The translations under genes were made by a program, and so were the position numbers. Below are positions 34,595 to 45,137 of a DNA stretch of 64,000 bases, piece after piece. Location: assembly GCA_020161655.1 (NCBI GenBank), contig JAIUPC010000007.1, positions 310,001-374,000 of the forward strand, read 5' to 3'. The stretch's first letter is position 1. Each line of letters starts with the position of its first letter. This DNA is from Pseudomonadota bacterium (GTDB lineage Bacteria; Pseudomonadota; Alphaproteobacteria; Rhodobacterales; Rhodobacteraceae). The notes under the pieces were generated by a model. The model was given only the letters and a program-made list of their open reading frames with translations, was not told the origin of the DNA and made no database searches.

Positions 34595-37198
34595 TCAGAG
34601 CAGCGTGAGCGGATCGGTGACACCGTTGATGTTGAACAGCCCGATGGTATCGCCCGACGACAGGTTGACGGTCGTATCCAGCGCGCCGTCGCCGTTGAGG
34701 TCGCTTTCGAATAGTCCGGCGATCGTGATCCCGCCGGTCAGGACGATCTTGTCGAGGCCGAGCTCGAAGTCGCCGATTGTGTCGGCACCGGACCCGGCGG
34801 CGAAGAAGAACTGATCGGCGTCGAAACCGCCCATGAGGAAATCGTCCCCGGTGCCGCCGGTCAGCTGATCCATCCCCGCCGCACCTTCGAGCATGTCATC
34901 GCCCGTACCGCCGTCGAGCGTATCGTCGCCGAGATCGCCGAAGAGATTGTCGATGCCTCCGGCTCCGGCGAGATAGTCGTCGCCGGCCTCGCCTTCAAAG
35001 ACATTGTCATTCGCGTCGCCGCGCATCTGGTCCGCGCTTCCGGTGCCCCGGATCTGGTCGATGTTGCGGAGCTTGTCCTGCGCCCCGAAGGCATCCGTCA
35101 CGGTCGCAAAGCCCTGGGCATCGACAAGCGACAGGTCAAAGTCGAGGCCCGCGATCCCGCCATAGTTGGCGTCATCGTGATAGGTGACGACGGTAAAGCC
35201 CGAACCACCATCAAAGGTGTCGCTGCCGTTGTACCCGCGAAACTGCTGCGTTCCTGCACCACCGGAGAATGTATCGGCAAAGCGGGTACCGCGAACGACC
35301 TCGATGCCGGAAAAGACATCCGTATCGCCAAGAGGATCGATCGCGGTGCCGGACCCGGCAATCGTCGCCGAAAACTGGACGTTGATGCCTGTCGTGCCGC
35401 CGCCGTAGTACCCGTCGGTCAGGTGGTACATCAGACTATCCCGACCGGCGCCACCGTCGATGGTGTCGTTGCCGCCATGTGGGTCGAAGGCATCGTCGCC
35501 AGAAGATCCAGTCATGGAGTCTGCAAGGGGCGTACCATAGACCCGCTCGATCTCGATCACCGTATCGGTGTCGCCGTAGGTGTCTGTCGCAATCCCGGTC
35601 GTGAGATTCACGACGACACCTTGCGCCGCGACGCCGGCGTTCACCGCCTCCCAGTATTCGTCGTCGTAGTTCAGGCTATCCCAGACGAAGTTCAGATCGT
35701 CCTGGTTCCCCGGGTCGTTCGGACCACCGCCGTCAAGCGTATCATTGCCGGCGCCGCCGATGAAGAAGTCCTCCTCCTGGCCTCCCGTCAGCCAATCGTC
35801 GCCCCCCAGCCCATAGATGCGCTCACGGGCGGCCGTTCCGTGATACACGTCAGGGCCGCCTGAGAGCACGATCTGGATCGGCCCCGTCAGGCTCCACAGA
35901 CCGCGCGTCACATCGGCGAAGGTGATCTGTTCAACCTGGCTGAAAACATCCACCCCGTCGCCGCCTGCGCGGGTGTCTGTCACCGAGTAAAGACCGTTGT
36001 TGAGCGTCTGCACGATGTAGTCGCTCAGATTGCCCGAGAGCACCAGCGTGTCGTAACCACCACCGGCATCAATCGTGTCGTTGCCCGCGCCTCCTTCGAT
36101 CGTGTCGTCGCCCAGCCCGCCGACCAACGTGTCGTTGCCGGCCCGGCCATAGAGCGTGTCGAAACCGTCGCCGCCATCGACGGAGTCGTTGCCGGCAAGG
36201 CCATCGAGAAGGTTGGCGACATCGTTGCCCAGAAGGGTGTCGTCCCCCATGCCGCCAACTGCGTTTTCAATGCCGATGAGCACGTCGGTGTCGACCCAGC
36301 TTCCACCATCGGAAAGCCCCACAAGAGTATTTGCGGCAAGACCATTTGCGGTAAGCAGTGCCGCTGCGGTTGCGTCGCCCGACCGGTCCATGAGACGGAG
36401 GTCGATCCGGACCGGTTCAATGCTTGGATTGCCCACTGGCAATGTCTGGAGCGACCGATAAGTGACAGTATCGTTGCCCGCCCCCCCGTCAATGAAATCG
36501 TTGCCGCCGGCATTGCCCGCGATGATCAGGTCATTGCCGGCGCCGGCGAAAACCACGTCGTCGCCATCGCCGAGCGTGACAACGTCATCTCCCGCGCCGC
36601 TGCGGATCGTGTCATTGCCGGACCCGCCGGTGATGGTGTCGTTGCCGGTTCCGGTGGTCACGAGGCTGCTCGCGCCGCTGGTGATCGTCACCGTCTCGTC
36701 CACGGTCGAGCCCGACAGGTCGATGACCTGCGGCCCGGGCGTCCAGAGCTGGCCGTCGATGTAGATGGCCGCCGCCTCGATGTTGCTGGCCCTGAGGCCG
36801 AGGCTGCTGAAGGCGTAGTTCACCGACCCGCCGGCCGCGGCGGCAAGCTTGTCGAGGAAGGCCATGACCGGCGCCCTCAACGCGGCATCGGCCCATTCCG
36901 CGGCGGTGAAGTTCAGCCGGAGCGTGTCGGTGCCGCCCTTGCCGCCGTCATAGACGTCCCAGCCGCCGCCATGGGCGCGGTCTGCCGCAGTAAAGACGAG
37001 GGTGTCGTCGCCGCTGCCGCCGCGCAGCGTGTCGGCGCCCTTGCCACCGTCGAGGGTGTCGTTGCCGGTGCCACCAAGCAACAGGTCCGCCGCGACGCCG
37101 CCCGTCAGCAGGTCGTCACCGCCGAATCCGGAAAGCGTGTCGCCCCCGAGGCCAGCGACCAACGTGTCGTTGTGCATGCTTCCGTGAATAGTTGTCAT
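34595..37198 (-). CDS. RTX-repeat calcium-binding protein, probable type I secretion substrate
   Basis: This 867-residue protein consists mainly of hemolysin-type nonapeptide repeats (GGxGxDxUx): GGTGNDTLDGGKGADTLRGG near the start and several later blocks such as GAGNDTIDAGGGYDTL and GDLGDDTLDGGTGDDMLEGA. Such repeats bind calcium and fold outside the cell. There is no Sec signal; the substrate signal would be at the C-terminus, which ends INGVTDPLTLL. A DxDxDG-type calcium loop, DLNGDGALDTT, lies near residue 845. Non-repeat parts (about 75-150 and 390-470) have no recognised enzymatic domain. No HlyB/HlyD-type exporter is next to it; the nearby ABC genes are of ABC-2 type. Confidence 0.9.
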   Translation of the reverse strand: MTTIHGSMHNDTLVAGLGGDTLSGFGGDDLLTGGVAADLLLGGTGNDTLDGGKGADTLRGGSGDDTLVFTAADRAHGGGWDVYDGGKGGTDTLRLNFTAAEWADAALRAPVMAFLDKLAAAAGGSVNYAFSSLGLRASNIEAAAIYIDGQLWTPGPQVIDLSGSTVDETVTITSGASSLVTTGTGNDTITGGSGNDTIRSGAGDDVVTLGDGDDVVFAGAGNDLIIAGNAGGNDFIDGGAGNDTVTYRSLQTLPVGNPSIEPVRIDLRLMDRSGDATAAALLTANGLAANTLVGLSDGGSWVDTDVLIGIENAVGGMGDDTLLGNDVANLLDGLAGNDSVDGGDGFDTLYGRAGNDTLVGGLGDDTIEGGAGNDTIDAGGGYDTLVLSGNLSDYIVQTLNNGLYSVTDTRAGGDGVDVFSQVEQITFADVTRGLWSLTGPIQIVLSGGPDVYHGTAARERIYGLGGDDWLTGGQEEDFFIGGAGNDTLDGGGPNDPGNQDDLNFVWDSLNYDDEYWEAVNAGVAAQGVVVNLTTGIATDTYGDTDTVIEIERVYGTPLADSMTGSSGDDAFDPHGGNDTIDGGAGRDSLMYHLTDGYYGGGTTGINVQFSATIAGSGTAIDPLGDTDVFSGIEVVRGTRFADTFSGGAGTQQFRGYNGSDTFDGGSGFTVVTYHDDANYGGIAGLDFDLSLVDAQGFATVTDAFGAQDKLRNIDQIRGTGSADQMRGDANDNVFEGEAGDDYLAGAGGIDNLFGDLGDDTLDGGTGDDMLEGAAGMDQLTGGTGDDFLMGGFDADQFFFAAGSGADTIGDFELGLDKIVLTGGITIAGLFESDLNGDGALDTTVNLSSGDTIGLFNINGVTDPLTLL

Positions 37199-37216
37199 TG
37201 CCGTCCCCCCTTTAAA

Positions 37217-37232
37217 ATTTCAGATCTGAAAT
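37217..37232. promoter_or_regulatory. Perfect 16-bp palindrome upstream of the RTX gene
   Basis: ATTTCAGATCTGAAAT is identical to its reverse complement and lies 19-34 bases before the RTX start codon in an AT-rich patch (TTTAAAATTT) within a GC-rich region. It has the shape of a dimeric repressor operator. The cognate regulator is unknown. Confidence 0.6.
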
Positions 37233-37397
37233 GCCGAGGCCGCAAATGTCGCCCCGCCGAGATGCTACCACGAGACGAGGTTGCTGTCATTTGCGGCGAA
37301 GGCAGCCCGGCACCCTCCAAGCGCTGCCCCGTCCCCCATGGCAATTCCCCGCGATCCGCCCTAGCCTCCGCCGCGCGCAGCCGGAGCAGACACCCCC

Positions 37398-38320
<923 letters not shown>

Positions 38321-38324
<4 letters not shown>

Positions 38325-39082
38325 ACTGGCACGCGGTCCGCACGATCTACAACCACGAGATGGCGCGCTTCTGGCGCACCTTGTGGGAATCGCTGGCCTC
38401 TCCGGTGATCTCGACCGTCCTCTATTTCGTCGTCTTCGGCGCGGCCATCGGCGGCCGTATCGAGGAGATCGAGGGCGTGAGCTACGGCGCCTTCATCGTG
38501 CCCGGCCTCATCATGCTGACGGTGCTGCAGCAATCCGTCTCCAACGCCTCCTTCGGGATCTTCTTTCCGAAGTTCATCGGCACGATCTACGAGGTGCTGT
38601 CGGCCCCGGTGTCCTTCCTTGAGGTCGTCCTCGGCTATGTCGGCGCGGCGGCGGTGAAGTCGGTGCTGATCGCGCTCGTCATCCTCGCCACCTCCTACAT
38701 CTTCGTCGACCTCAGGATCGAGCATCCGATCTGGATGATGGCCTTCCTGATCCTGACCTCGGTGTCCTTCTCGCTGCTCGGCTTTCTGCTCGGCATCTGG
38801 GCGAAGGACTGGCAGCAGTTGCAGATCATTCCGCTGATGGTGCTGACGCCGCTGATCTTCCTTGGCGGGGCGTTCTATTCGGCATCGATGCTGCCGCCCT
38901 TCTGGGAGAAGGTGGCACATCTCAACCCGGTCCTCTACCTCGTCTCGGGCTTCCGCTGGTCGTTCTTCGGCCTCGCCGATGTGCCGGTCGGGGTGTCGCT
39001 TTTCGCCGTGGCGCTGTTTCTGGCGCTCGGGATGGCGGCGGTCTGGTACATCTTTCGTTCGGGCTGGCGGCTCCGGCAGTAG
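38321..39082 (+). CDS. ABC-2 type transporter, permease
   Basis: This 253-residue membrane protein has about six transmembrane segments and the ABC-2 signature around [20 protein letters not shown], followed by [20 protein letters not shown]. It overlaps the ATPase gene by four bases and forms a two-gene exporter with it. The family includes DrrB and NodJ. It is convergent with the following DUF1127 gene. Confidence 0.94.
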
Positions 39083-39087
39083 AGGCC

Positions 39088-39297
39088 CTACCAGCCCATG
39101 CGCGGGTCGTGCGGCAGTTCGGCGGCAACGTCGCGCCGGCGGAGGCCCGCGTCCTTCAGTTGGTCTGGCGTCATCCGGCGCAACTGTTCCCGCGACCGGA
39201 AACCGGCATCGGCAGCAATAAGACGGGCGACGAGGCGGGCAAGGAAGGTCCCGCGCGACGGGGCGATCGTTGTCTGATGATGAACCTGGGTAAGCAT
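39088..39297 (-). CDS. DUF1127 domain-containing small protein
   Basis: This 69-residue protein carries the DUF1127 core RSREQLRRMTPDQLKDAGLR near residues 36-55, followed by a basic stretch. Such small Arg-rich proteins are common in Rhodobacteraceae; some act with small RNAs in stress responses. I took the ATG at 39297 because GGAG lies about ten bases before it and the longer frame is basic and unlike the family. It is divergent from the large regulator gene. Confidence 0.8.
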   Translation of the reverse strand: MLTQVHHQTTIAPSRGTFLARLVARLIAADAGFRSREQLRRMTPDQLKDAGLRRRDVAAELPHDPRMGW

Positions 39298-39440
39298 TCT
39301 GGCCACTCCGGTTGGTGTTGAACTTGGCCTCACTTTGACCGATATCCGCAATCCCACCGTCAAATGCAGGCTTCGCTTCCGTCAAAACCGTGTAAAATCG
39401 ACCAAGACGGGCGCCAAATCGGGGCCAAGGCCAGAAAGAC

Positions 39441-41327
39441 ATGACCGAAACCCTGACGCTTGCACTGACCGGCCGCCTCGCGGTCATCGGCCCGGACGGG
39501 CGCGACATCGACGGGTTGCCGCTGCGCGGGCTGGCGATCCTCGCCTACCTTGCCCGGCAGCCGGGGCGGCGCGCGGCGCGGGGCGAACTTGCCGGCCTGA
39601 TCTGGACCGACCGCGCCGAGGAACAGGCCCGCGCCTCGCTCCGGCAGGAGCTTTCGGTCTTGCGTCAGGCGCTGCCCGAGGGCGCCATCGGCACCGACCG
39701 CATGGCCGTCTGGCTGGGTGAGGCGGTTGGGATCGCAGCCCCCGCCCCCGGCCAGCCGCTTCTCGACGGCTTCGCCGGCCCGGCGGGCGGGTTCGAGGAC
39801 TGGCTCCGCAACGAACGCCAGCATGACGCCGACGAACGCGTGCGCCTGCATCTCGGCGAAGCCGAAGCCGCCCTGGCCAAAGGTGCCTCGGCAGAGGCCG
39901 TCGCCTCGGCGGAAGCCGCCCTGACGCTCGACCCCTATGCCGAAACCGCCCTCAGGCTCCTGATGCAGGCCGAGGCGAGTGCCGGCAACCGCTCCGGCGC
40001 GCTGGCTGCCCACGCCCGCTTCACCGAACGCCTGCGCGCCGATCTCGACGCGGCACCGGACGGCGAAACCGAGGCGCTGGCCGCAAAGCTCCGCAGCGCT
40101 CCCGTTCCCCGCGCGCCCGCCGAAGGTGGACATGTCCCGACCCTCGCCGTCCTGCCCTTCGACCATCTGGCGCAGGAACCGGGCGACATGCTCGCCGACG
40201 GCATCGTCGACGAGATCACCGCCGCCCTCAGCCGCAGCACCGATGTCCATGTCATCGCCCGGCAATCCGCCTTCGCGCTCAAGGAAACGCGCCCCGGCAT
40301 TCGCGAGGCGGCGGAACGGCTCGGCGCCGATTACATCGTCACCGGCACGGTGAAACGGTCGGGCGAGCGGGTGCGGATCACCGCCGATCTTGCCGGGCCG
40401 GACGGCGTCACCCTCTGGTCCCGGCGCTTCGACGACCGGCTCGACGACCTTTTCGACCTCCAGGACCGCATCGCCGTGCAGGTCGCCGGCCAGATCAGCC
40501 CGAGCCTCCGAAGCGCCGAGATCACCCGCGCCACCCGGCGGCCGCCCGAGGTGCGATCAGCCTACGACCTCCTCCTTGCCGGCTACCCGCATTTTTGGTC
40601 GCACCGGAAGGGCGACAACGCCGTGGCCCTCCGCCAGTTCAGCGCCGCCGCCGCGCTTGATCCCGGCAATGCCACGGCGCTGGCCATGACCGCCTGGTGC
40701 CACGCCCAGCAGGTCGCCTATATCTGGACCGACGACCCCGCCGGCGAACGCCAGCGCGCCATCGACTGCGCCACCCGCGCCGCCCAGCTTGCCGGCGCCG
40801 CCGACAGCGCCCCCGCCCTCGTCGCCATAGGTGCTGCGCTGACCCTGACCTCGACCGACAAGGACCGCGCCCGCAGCTTCATCGACCGCGCCCTTGCCAT
40901 CGACCCGAACAACGCCTGGGGCTGGTTCCGCTCCGGCTGGCTCAAGGTCGTGTTCAACGAGCCGCAAAGCGCCATCGCCGACTTCACCCGCGCCGAAACA
41001 CTGAGCCCCCTCGACCCGTTCCTCTTCAACTTCCTCCTCGGCCGTGCCAGCGCCATGCATGAGCTGGGCGACCATGACGACGCGATCCGCCTCGTCCACC
41101 GCGCCATGGCGCTCGCCCCCGGCATGACCTGGCCCTACCGGACGCTCGCCGCCTATCACGCCATGCAGGGCGAGATGGATGAGGCGAGGGCTGCCGCCAC
41201 GACCTTCCTCTCGCACTACCCCGGCATGACCGTCCGGCGGCTCGTCGACTACCTGCCGCCAGGCATCAGCCTGACGAACAGCCCCTATATCGACGGGCTT
41301 CGCGCCGCCGGCATCGCCAAGGATTAG
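39441..41327 (+). CDS. SARP/BTAD-type regulator with TolB-like and TPR domains
   Basis: This 628-residue protein appears to be a cytoplasmic regulator. Residues about 1-90 form a winged helix (LALTGRLAVIGPDGRDIDGL, LIWTDRAEEQARASLRQELS). About 95-215 is a bacterial transcriptional activator domain of TPR-like helices. About 230-360 is a TolB-N-like domain (TLAVLPFDHLAQEPGDMLAD, RLGADYIVTGTVKRSGERVR). The rest is TPR repeats. Similar proteins are annotated adenylate cyclase-like, but no cyclase domain is seen here. Targets are unknown. Confidence 0.85.
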   Translation: MTETLTLALTGRLAVIGPDGRDIDGLPLRGLAILAYLARQPGRRAARGELAGLIWTDRAEEQARASLRQELSVLRQALPEGAIGTDRMAVWLGEAVGIAAPAPGQPLLDGFAGPAGGFEDWLRNERQHDADERVRLHLGEAEAALAKGASAEAVASAEAALTLDPYAETALRLLMQAEASAGNRSGALAAHARFTERLRADLDAAPDGETEALAAKLRSAPVPRAPAEGGHVPTLAVLPFDHLAQEPGDMLADGIVDEITAALSRSTDVHVIARQSAFALKETRPGIREAAERLGADYIVTGTVKRSGERVRITADLAGPDGVTLWSRRFDDRLDDLFDLQDRIAVQVAGQISPSLRSAEITRATRRPPEVRSAYDLLLAGYPHFWSHRKGDNAVALRQFSAAAALDPGNATALAMTAWCHAQQVAYIWTDDPAGERQRAIDCATRAAQLAGAADSAPALVAIGAALTLTSTDKDRARSFIDRALAIDPNNAWGWFRSGWLKVVFNEPQSAIADFTRAETLSPLDPFLFNFLLGRASAMHELGDHDDAIRLVHRAMALAPGMTWPYRTLAAYHAMQGEMDEARAAATTFLSHYPGMTVRRLVDYLPPGISLTNSPYIDGLRAAGIAKD

Positions 41328-41366
41328 GCTTTCCGGGCGCGGCATTTGCGACTATACGCCCCGCCC

Positions 41367-42737
41367 ATGTCCCAGAACCCGCCCGATCTCCGCCCCGACC
41401 TCGCCCCCCGTCCGGTCTTCGACGCCAAGCGCCGCGACGGCCAGCCGACCATCGGCATGGTTTCCCTCGGCTGCCCGAAGGCGCTGGTCGACAGCGAGCG
41501 CATCCTGACCCGGCTCCGGGCCGAGGGCTACCAGATCAGCCCCGACTATCGCGGCGCCGAGGCGGTCATCGTCAACACCTGCGGTTTTCTCGATTCTGCC
41601 AAGGCCGAAAGCCTTGAGGCGATCGGCGAGGCGCTGGCCGAAAACGGTCGCGTGATCGTCACCGGCTGCCTTGGCGCGGAACCCGACTACATCACCGGCG
41701 CGCACCCTTCCGTCCTCGCCGTGACCGGCCCGCAGCAATACGAACAGGTGCTCGATGCGGTCCACCACGCGGTGCCGCCCTCGCCCGATCCCTTCATCGA
41801 CCTTCTGCCCGCAACCGGCGTGAAGCTGACGCCAAGGCACTACAGTTACCTCAAGATTTCAGAGGGTTGCAACCACAAGTGCAAGTTCTGCATCATCCCC
41901 GACATGCGCGGCCGCCTCGTCTCCCGCCCCGCCCATGCGGTCATGCGCGAAGCTGAGAAGCTGGTCGAGGCCGGGGTGCGCGAGCTTCTCGTCATCAGCC
42001 AGGATACCTCGGCCTACGGGCTTGACCTGAAACACGCCGAAGCCAGGGGCCACCGCGCCCATATCACCGACCTCGCCCGCGATCTGGGGTCCCTCGGTGC
42101 CTGGGTCCGGCTCCACTACGTCTACCCCTACCCGCATGTCCGCGACCTCATCCCGCTGATGGCGGAAGGCCTCGTCCTCCCCTATCTCGACATCCCGTTC
42201 CAGCACGCGCATCCTGACGTGCTGAAACGCATGGCCCGGCCCGCCGCCGCCGCGAAGACGCTGGATGAGATCGCGGCGTGGCGGCAGACCTGCCCCGAGA
42301 TCACACTCCGCTCCACCTTCATTGTCGGCTATCCCGGCGAGACGGAGGCGGAATTCCAGACCCTCCTCGACTGGCTCGACGAGGCGCAACTGGATCGCGT
42401 CGGCTGCTTCCAGTACGAAAACGTCGCCGGCGCGCGGTCGAACGCGCTTCCCGACCATGTCCCCGACGACGTGAAGCAGGACCGCTGGGACCGTTTCATG
42501 GAAAAGGCGCAAGCCATCTCGGAGGCAAAACTCGCCGCCAAGGTCGGCACAAGGATCGAAGCCATCGTCGACATGGTCGACGGTGAAGGCGCCACCTGCC
42601 GCACCAAGGCCGACGCGCCCGAGATCGACGGCAACCTCTTCATCGACGAGGGCTATGAGGACCTCACCCCCGGCGACATCGTCACCGTCGAGGTCGACGA
42701 GGCCGGCGAATACGACCTCTGGGGCCGCCTCACCTGA
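41367..42737 (+). CDS. rimO: Ribosomal protein S12 methylthiotransferase RimO
   Basis: This 456-residue radical-SAM enzyme adds a methylthio group to an aspartate of ribosomal protein S12. The N-terminal domain has [23 protein letters not shown] and [10 protein letters not shown], whose three cysteines hold one Fe-S cluster. The radical-SAM cysteines are in [18 protein letters not shown] domain ends the protein ([15 protein letters not shown] onward). I chose ATG 41367 ([11 protein letters not shown]), as the upstream ATG adds only seven residues and lacks a ribosome binding site. Confidence 0.97.
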   Translation: MSQNPPDLRPDLAPRPVFDAKRRDGQPTIGMVSLGCPKALVDSERILTRLRAEGYQISPDYRGAEAVIVNTCGFLDSAKAESLEAIGEALAENGRVIVTGCLGAEPDYITGAHPSVLAVTGPQQYEQVLDAVHHAVPPSPDPFIDLLPATGVKLTPRHYSYLKISEGCNHKCKFCIIPDMRGRLVSRPAHAVMREAEKLVEAGVRELLVISQDTSAYGLDLKHAEARGHRAHITDLARDLGSLGAWVRLHYVYPYPHVRDLIPLMAEGLVLPYLDIPFQHAHPDVLKRMARPAAAAKTLDEIAAWRQTCPEITLRSTFIVGYPGETEAEFQTLLDWLDEAQLDRVGCFQYENVAGARSNALPDHVPDDVKQDRWDRFMEKAQAISEAKLAAKVGTRIEAIVDMVDGEGATCRTKADAPEIDGNLFIDEGYEDLTPGDIVTVEVDEAGEYDLWGRLT

Positions 42738-42742
42738 CCTTC

Positions 42743-42768
42743 CTGCTTCTTCGTTGCGAAAATACCCC
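42743..42768 (+). repeat. 26-bp dispersed repeat, copy B
   Basis: Identical over 26 bp to 22617-22642 and likewise placed a few bases after a plus-strand stop codon (rimO). It is followed by CCGGAGGCGTCCCGAGCC and a short palindromic patch. Confidence 0.8.
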
Positions 42769-42858
42769 CGCCGGAGGCGTCCCGAGCCATGGCGCGGCAA
42801 CGCGCCGTGGCGAGAGATCGCTTGCGCCCGGAACGGGCGCGCTACATGGATCGCGGTC

Positions 42859-43167
42859 TCAGCGCCGCGGCACCGAGATCAGGGTCCAGTCGTCCTGCGT
42901 CGCGACCACCCGCGCGCCGCTCCCCGGACCAAGACCGCTCAGCGCCACATCACCGTTCGGGCAGGCAACAAGATCGGCGGCATCATCGAGGAACTGATTG
43001 GTGAAGGCATCCTCCCCGACCCTGCGGCAGGAATCGCCCGGCGAGCGGTAGCCGCCGATCAGCGGCAGGCTCGTCGGCAGCCCGCGCGGCGGATCGTCCG
43101 CCGGCGCCTCCGCCTGACAGGCAGCGAGCAGCAGCACGGCGGCTGCACTCCATCTTACTTTCCTCAT
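42859..43167 (-). CDS. Small lipoprotein of unknown function
   Basis: This 102-residue protein has a lipoprotein signal, MRKVRWSAAAVLLLAACQAE, with lipobox LAAC. The mature part contains GGYRSPGDSCRRVGEDAFTN, which resembles small inhibitor-I78-like or Rhodobacteraceae envelope proteins, but I cannot name the family with confidence. GGGAGGGG precedes the ATG at 43167. It lies downstream of dgkA with an 11-bp gap and probably shares its transcript. Confidence 0.75.
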   Translation of the reverse strand: MRKVRWSAAAVLLLAACQAEAPADDPPRGLPTSLPLIGGYRSPGDSCRRVGEDAFTNQFLDDAADLVACPNGDVALSGLGPGSGARVVATQDDWTLISVPRR

Positions 43168-43178
43168 CGTCCCCCTCC

Positions 43179-43541
43179 CTATCCGATCAGGATCGCCACC
43201 CAGGCGACCCCCGCCGCGAGTGCCGCGACCACCACAGCCGCCGAACCGCAATCCTTGGCCCGCCCGGCAAGCGGGTGACGCCCCGGCGAGGCGATGTCGA
43301 CCACCGCCTCGATAGCTGTGTTGAGAAGCTCCGTCACCAGGACGATAAGCCCGAGTGCAAGCAGGATCGCCCGCTCGCCACCGCTGAGGTCAAGGCTGAA
43401 GGCAAGAAGGGCCGAGGCGGCATTGGCCCAGACCCATTGCCGCACCGACTTCTCGCTCTCCCAGGCCGCGCGGAACCCCTGCCAGGACACAACGGCATTG
43501 CGCCCGAGCCGCCCGAGTTCCGCCGCCAGCACCTGCCACAT
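43179..43541 (-). CDS. dgkA: Diacylglycerol kinase
   Basis: This 120-residue integral membrane protein phosphorylates diacylglycerol, recycling lipid released during osmolyte glucan and lipopolysaccharide modification. The family signature LLNTAIEAVVDIASPGRHPL and the AKDCGSAAVVV segment carry the catalytic glutamates and metal-binding residues. Three hydrophobic helices are visible. Length fits. It is followed by the small lipoprotein gene. Confidence 0.94.
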   Translation of the reverse strand: MWQVLAAELGRLGRNAVVSWQGFRAAWESEKSVRQWVWANAASALLAFSLDLSGGERAILLALGLIVLVTELLNTAIEAVVDIASPGRHPLAGRAKDCGSAAVVVAALAAGVAWVAILIG

Positions 43542-43612
43542 CCGTCCCGCTCCGATCCTGCCCGGCGCGACGTTAGGGCCTCGCGCCGGACTTGACCAGC
43601 AGGGGCGTCAGA

Positions 43613-43897
43613 TCAGACGATCCCGCGCAGGCCTTCCAGAATCTCGCGGTTGGCGCAATTCGCCGGTGCAGAGGGTGCGCAGCGGTCCTCGGTGGCGTCG
43701 GGATGCAGGTCCGGGCCGTGGCGGCAGGCCCGGCAGGCGCTGAGAAGTGCGGTGAAATCCTCGGCCGACATAAGCCCTGTCGCCAGTGCCGTGCCAAGGT
43801 CGACACCGTGGCGGCGCGTCTCGCGGTCGGTGAGGTAATAGGGAACCAGCGGCCTGCCGCACTGCGTTGCGCCCCGGAATGCGACGACATTGGCCAT
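43613..43897 (-). CDS. DUF6455-like small cysteine-rich protein
   Basis: This 94-residue protein has HGVDLGTALATGLMSAEDFT, LLSACRACRHGPDL and CANREILEGL, the pattern of DUF6455, a small family of unknown function common in Rhodobacteraceae. Conserved cysteines (two in CRAC, further ones near 73 and 81) suggest metal binding. No signal peptide is seen. It stands alone upstream of dgkA with a 71-bp gap. Confidence 0.7.
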   Translation of the reverse strand: MANVVAFRGATQCGRPLVPYYLTDRETRRHGVDLGTALATGLMSAEDFTALLSACRACRHGPDLHPDATEDRCAPSAPANCANREILEGLRGIV

Positions 43898-43993
43898 GCT
43901 AACCCGTTCTCCTGATTACCTGCCCGCCGCGGGGCGCGCCGTCAGGATCGGCGCGGCGCCCCCCGCCGCGCCATGATCCAGATCAAGCCGGCG

Positions 43994-44731
43994 TCAGGAC
44001 GGCACCCAGCCCATCCGGGCCAGCGTCGCCCGGACGGTGGCAAGGCGCTGCGCATTCGGCGGGTGGGTGCCGAGGAAGGCGTTGCCGGGATCGGGGATGC
44101 GGGTGAAGAAGGCGGCCCCGCGTTCGGGGTTGTAGCCCGCCATCACCGTCAACTCGGTGCCGAGCGCATCAGCCTCAAGCTCGAAATCCTTGGCATAGCG
44201 CCGCGCGCCATAAGACCCGCCGATCTGCTGGCCCATCTGCACCGACTGCTCGCTGCCCAAAGCCGCGCCGAGCGCCGCGCCAAGGACCGCCCCCATCTGC
44301 GCATTGGCCTGCTGGCGCGGGATATGGCCGGCGATGTGATGCGCCGCCTCATGGCCCATGACGAAGGCGATCTCGTCGGCATTCCGCGCATCGGCAATGA
44401 GCGCCACCGTGAAGGCGATCACCGGACGCCCGGCCTTGTCGAGCGTCTGGAAGGCGTTCGGCGGCAGGTTCGGGTCATCGGCCACGCCGATCTGGAAATC
44501 ACAGTTCGTCGCCGCCGCGCGCTGGCGGCAGGCCCGTTCCACCACCGGCTCGATCCGGTTGCGGACCGAGATGAAGGTATTGACGGCCTCGTCCGGCGAC
44601 ATCGCCGGGCCGGAAGCGGCATAGGGTTGCTCGGCCGGCATCGGCGCCGGCAGCGGTGCGGGCGCATAGGGCGCGGTCGAGATGCAGCCCGACAGGCCGA
44701 GCGCGGCGGCAAGCAAAGCTTTGGATTTCAC
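43994..44731 (-). CDS. M48-family metalloprotease lipoprotein
   Basis: This 245-residue protein is a lipid-anchored zinc protease of the M48 (BepA/LoiP-like) family. The signal peptide KSKALLAAALGLSGC ends in a lipobox. The zinc site is GHEAAHHIAGH (HExxH plus a third histidine), followed by the KDFELEADALGTELTVMAGY helix with the third ligand Glu. Related proteins degrade or help assemble outer-membrane proteins. A GTG at 44731 is the likely start, with GGAG seven bases upstream; the longer frame lacks a proper signal. Confidence 0.9.
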   Translation of the reverse strand: MKSKALLAAALGLSGCISTAPYAPAPLPAPMPAEQPYAASGPAMSPDEAVNTFISVRNRIEPVVERACRQRAAATNCDFQIGVADDPNLPPNAFQTLDKAGRPVIAFTVALIADARNADEIAFVMGHEAAHHIAGHIPRQQANAQMGAVLGAALGAALGSEQSVQMGQQIGGSYGARRYAKDFELEADALGTELTVMAGYNPERGAAFFTRIPDPGNAFLGTHPPNAQRLATVRATLARMGWVPS

Positions 44732-44891
44732 GTTCTGCTCCGGGTTCCGGGCCGTTCGGCCTTCTCTCGGCAAGAGGATAGCGCCAGTCGTCCGCAGCCG
44801 GAAGAGGCGAAGCGCCGCTTCACGCGCCTTTGCTCGGACGCGGCCCCGATGGCCCATTGAGCCCCCCGCCGACCCGCGCTAACCTTCCCCC

Positions 44892-45137
44892 ATGTTCACC
44901 ATCGAGCACGATTTCGACGCCACCGTCATCACCCTCGTCGACGAGGGGCAGACCCATCTTGAAGAGGATGTGACCATCCAGGCCTTCGAGGAATGCGTGA
45001 CGGTCGAACAATACGATCCGCGCAAGGACGAGGTGGTGAAGATCGTCCTCTCCATGGGTCAGGTGCGCGAACTTGCCGCCGCGCTGAACCTGCCCGAAGG
45101 CGTCTACCGGATGAGGCCGAAGGGCGAGAGGTCCTAG
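44892..45137 (+). CDS. Hypothetical protein (81 aa)
   Basis: I do not recognise this family. The protein is small, acidic and soluble: MFTIEHDFDATVITLVDEGQ, HLEEDVTIQAFEECV and MGQVRELAAALNLPEG. The composition and length agree with a real gene, and the frame has Rhodobacteraceae codon use. The stop overlaps the convergent DUF167 gene by four bases. No function can be proposed. Confidence 0.7.
   Translation: MFTIEHDFDATVITLVDEGQTHLEEDVTIQAFEECVTVEQYDPRKDEVVKIVLSMGQVRELAAALNLPEGVYRMRPKGERS

Noticed and set aside
39441..41327. Adenylate cyclase annotation for the BTAD/TolB/TPR protein
   Set aside because: Similar proteins are often so named, but no class III cyclase motif is present in this sequence.
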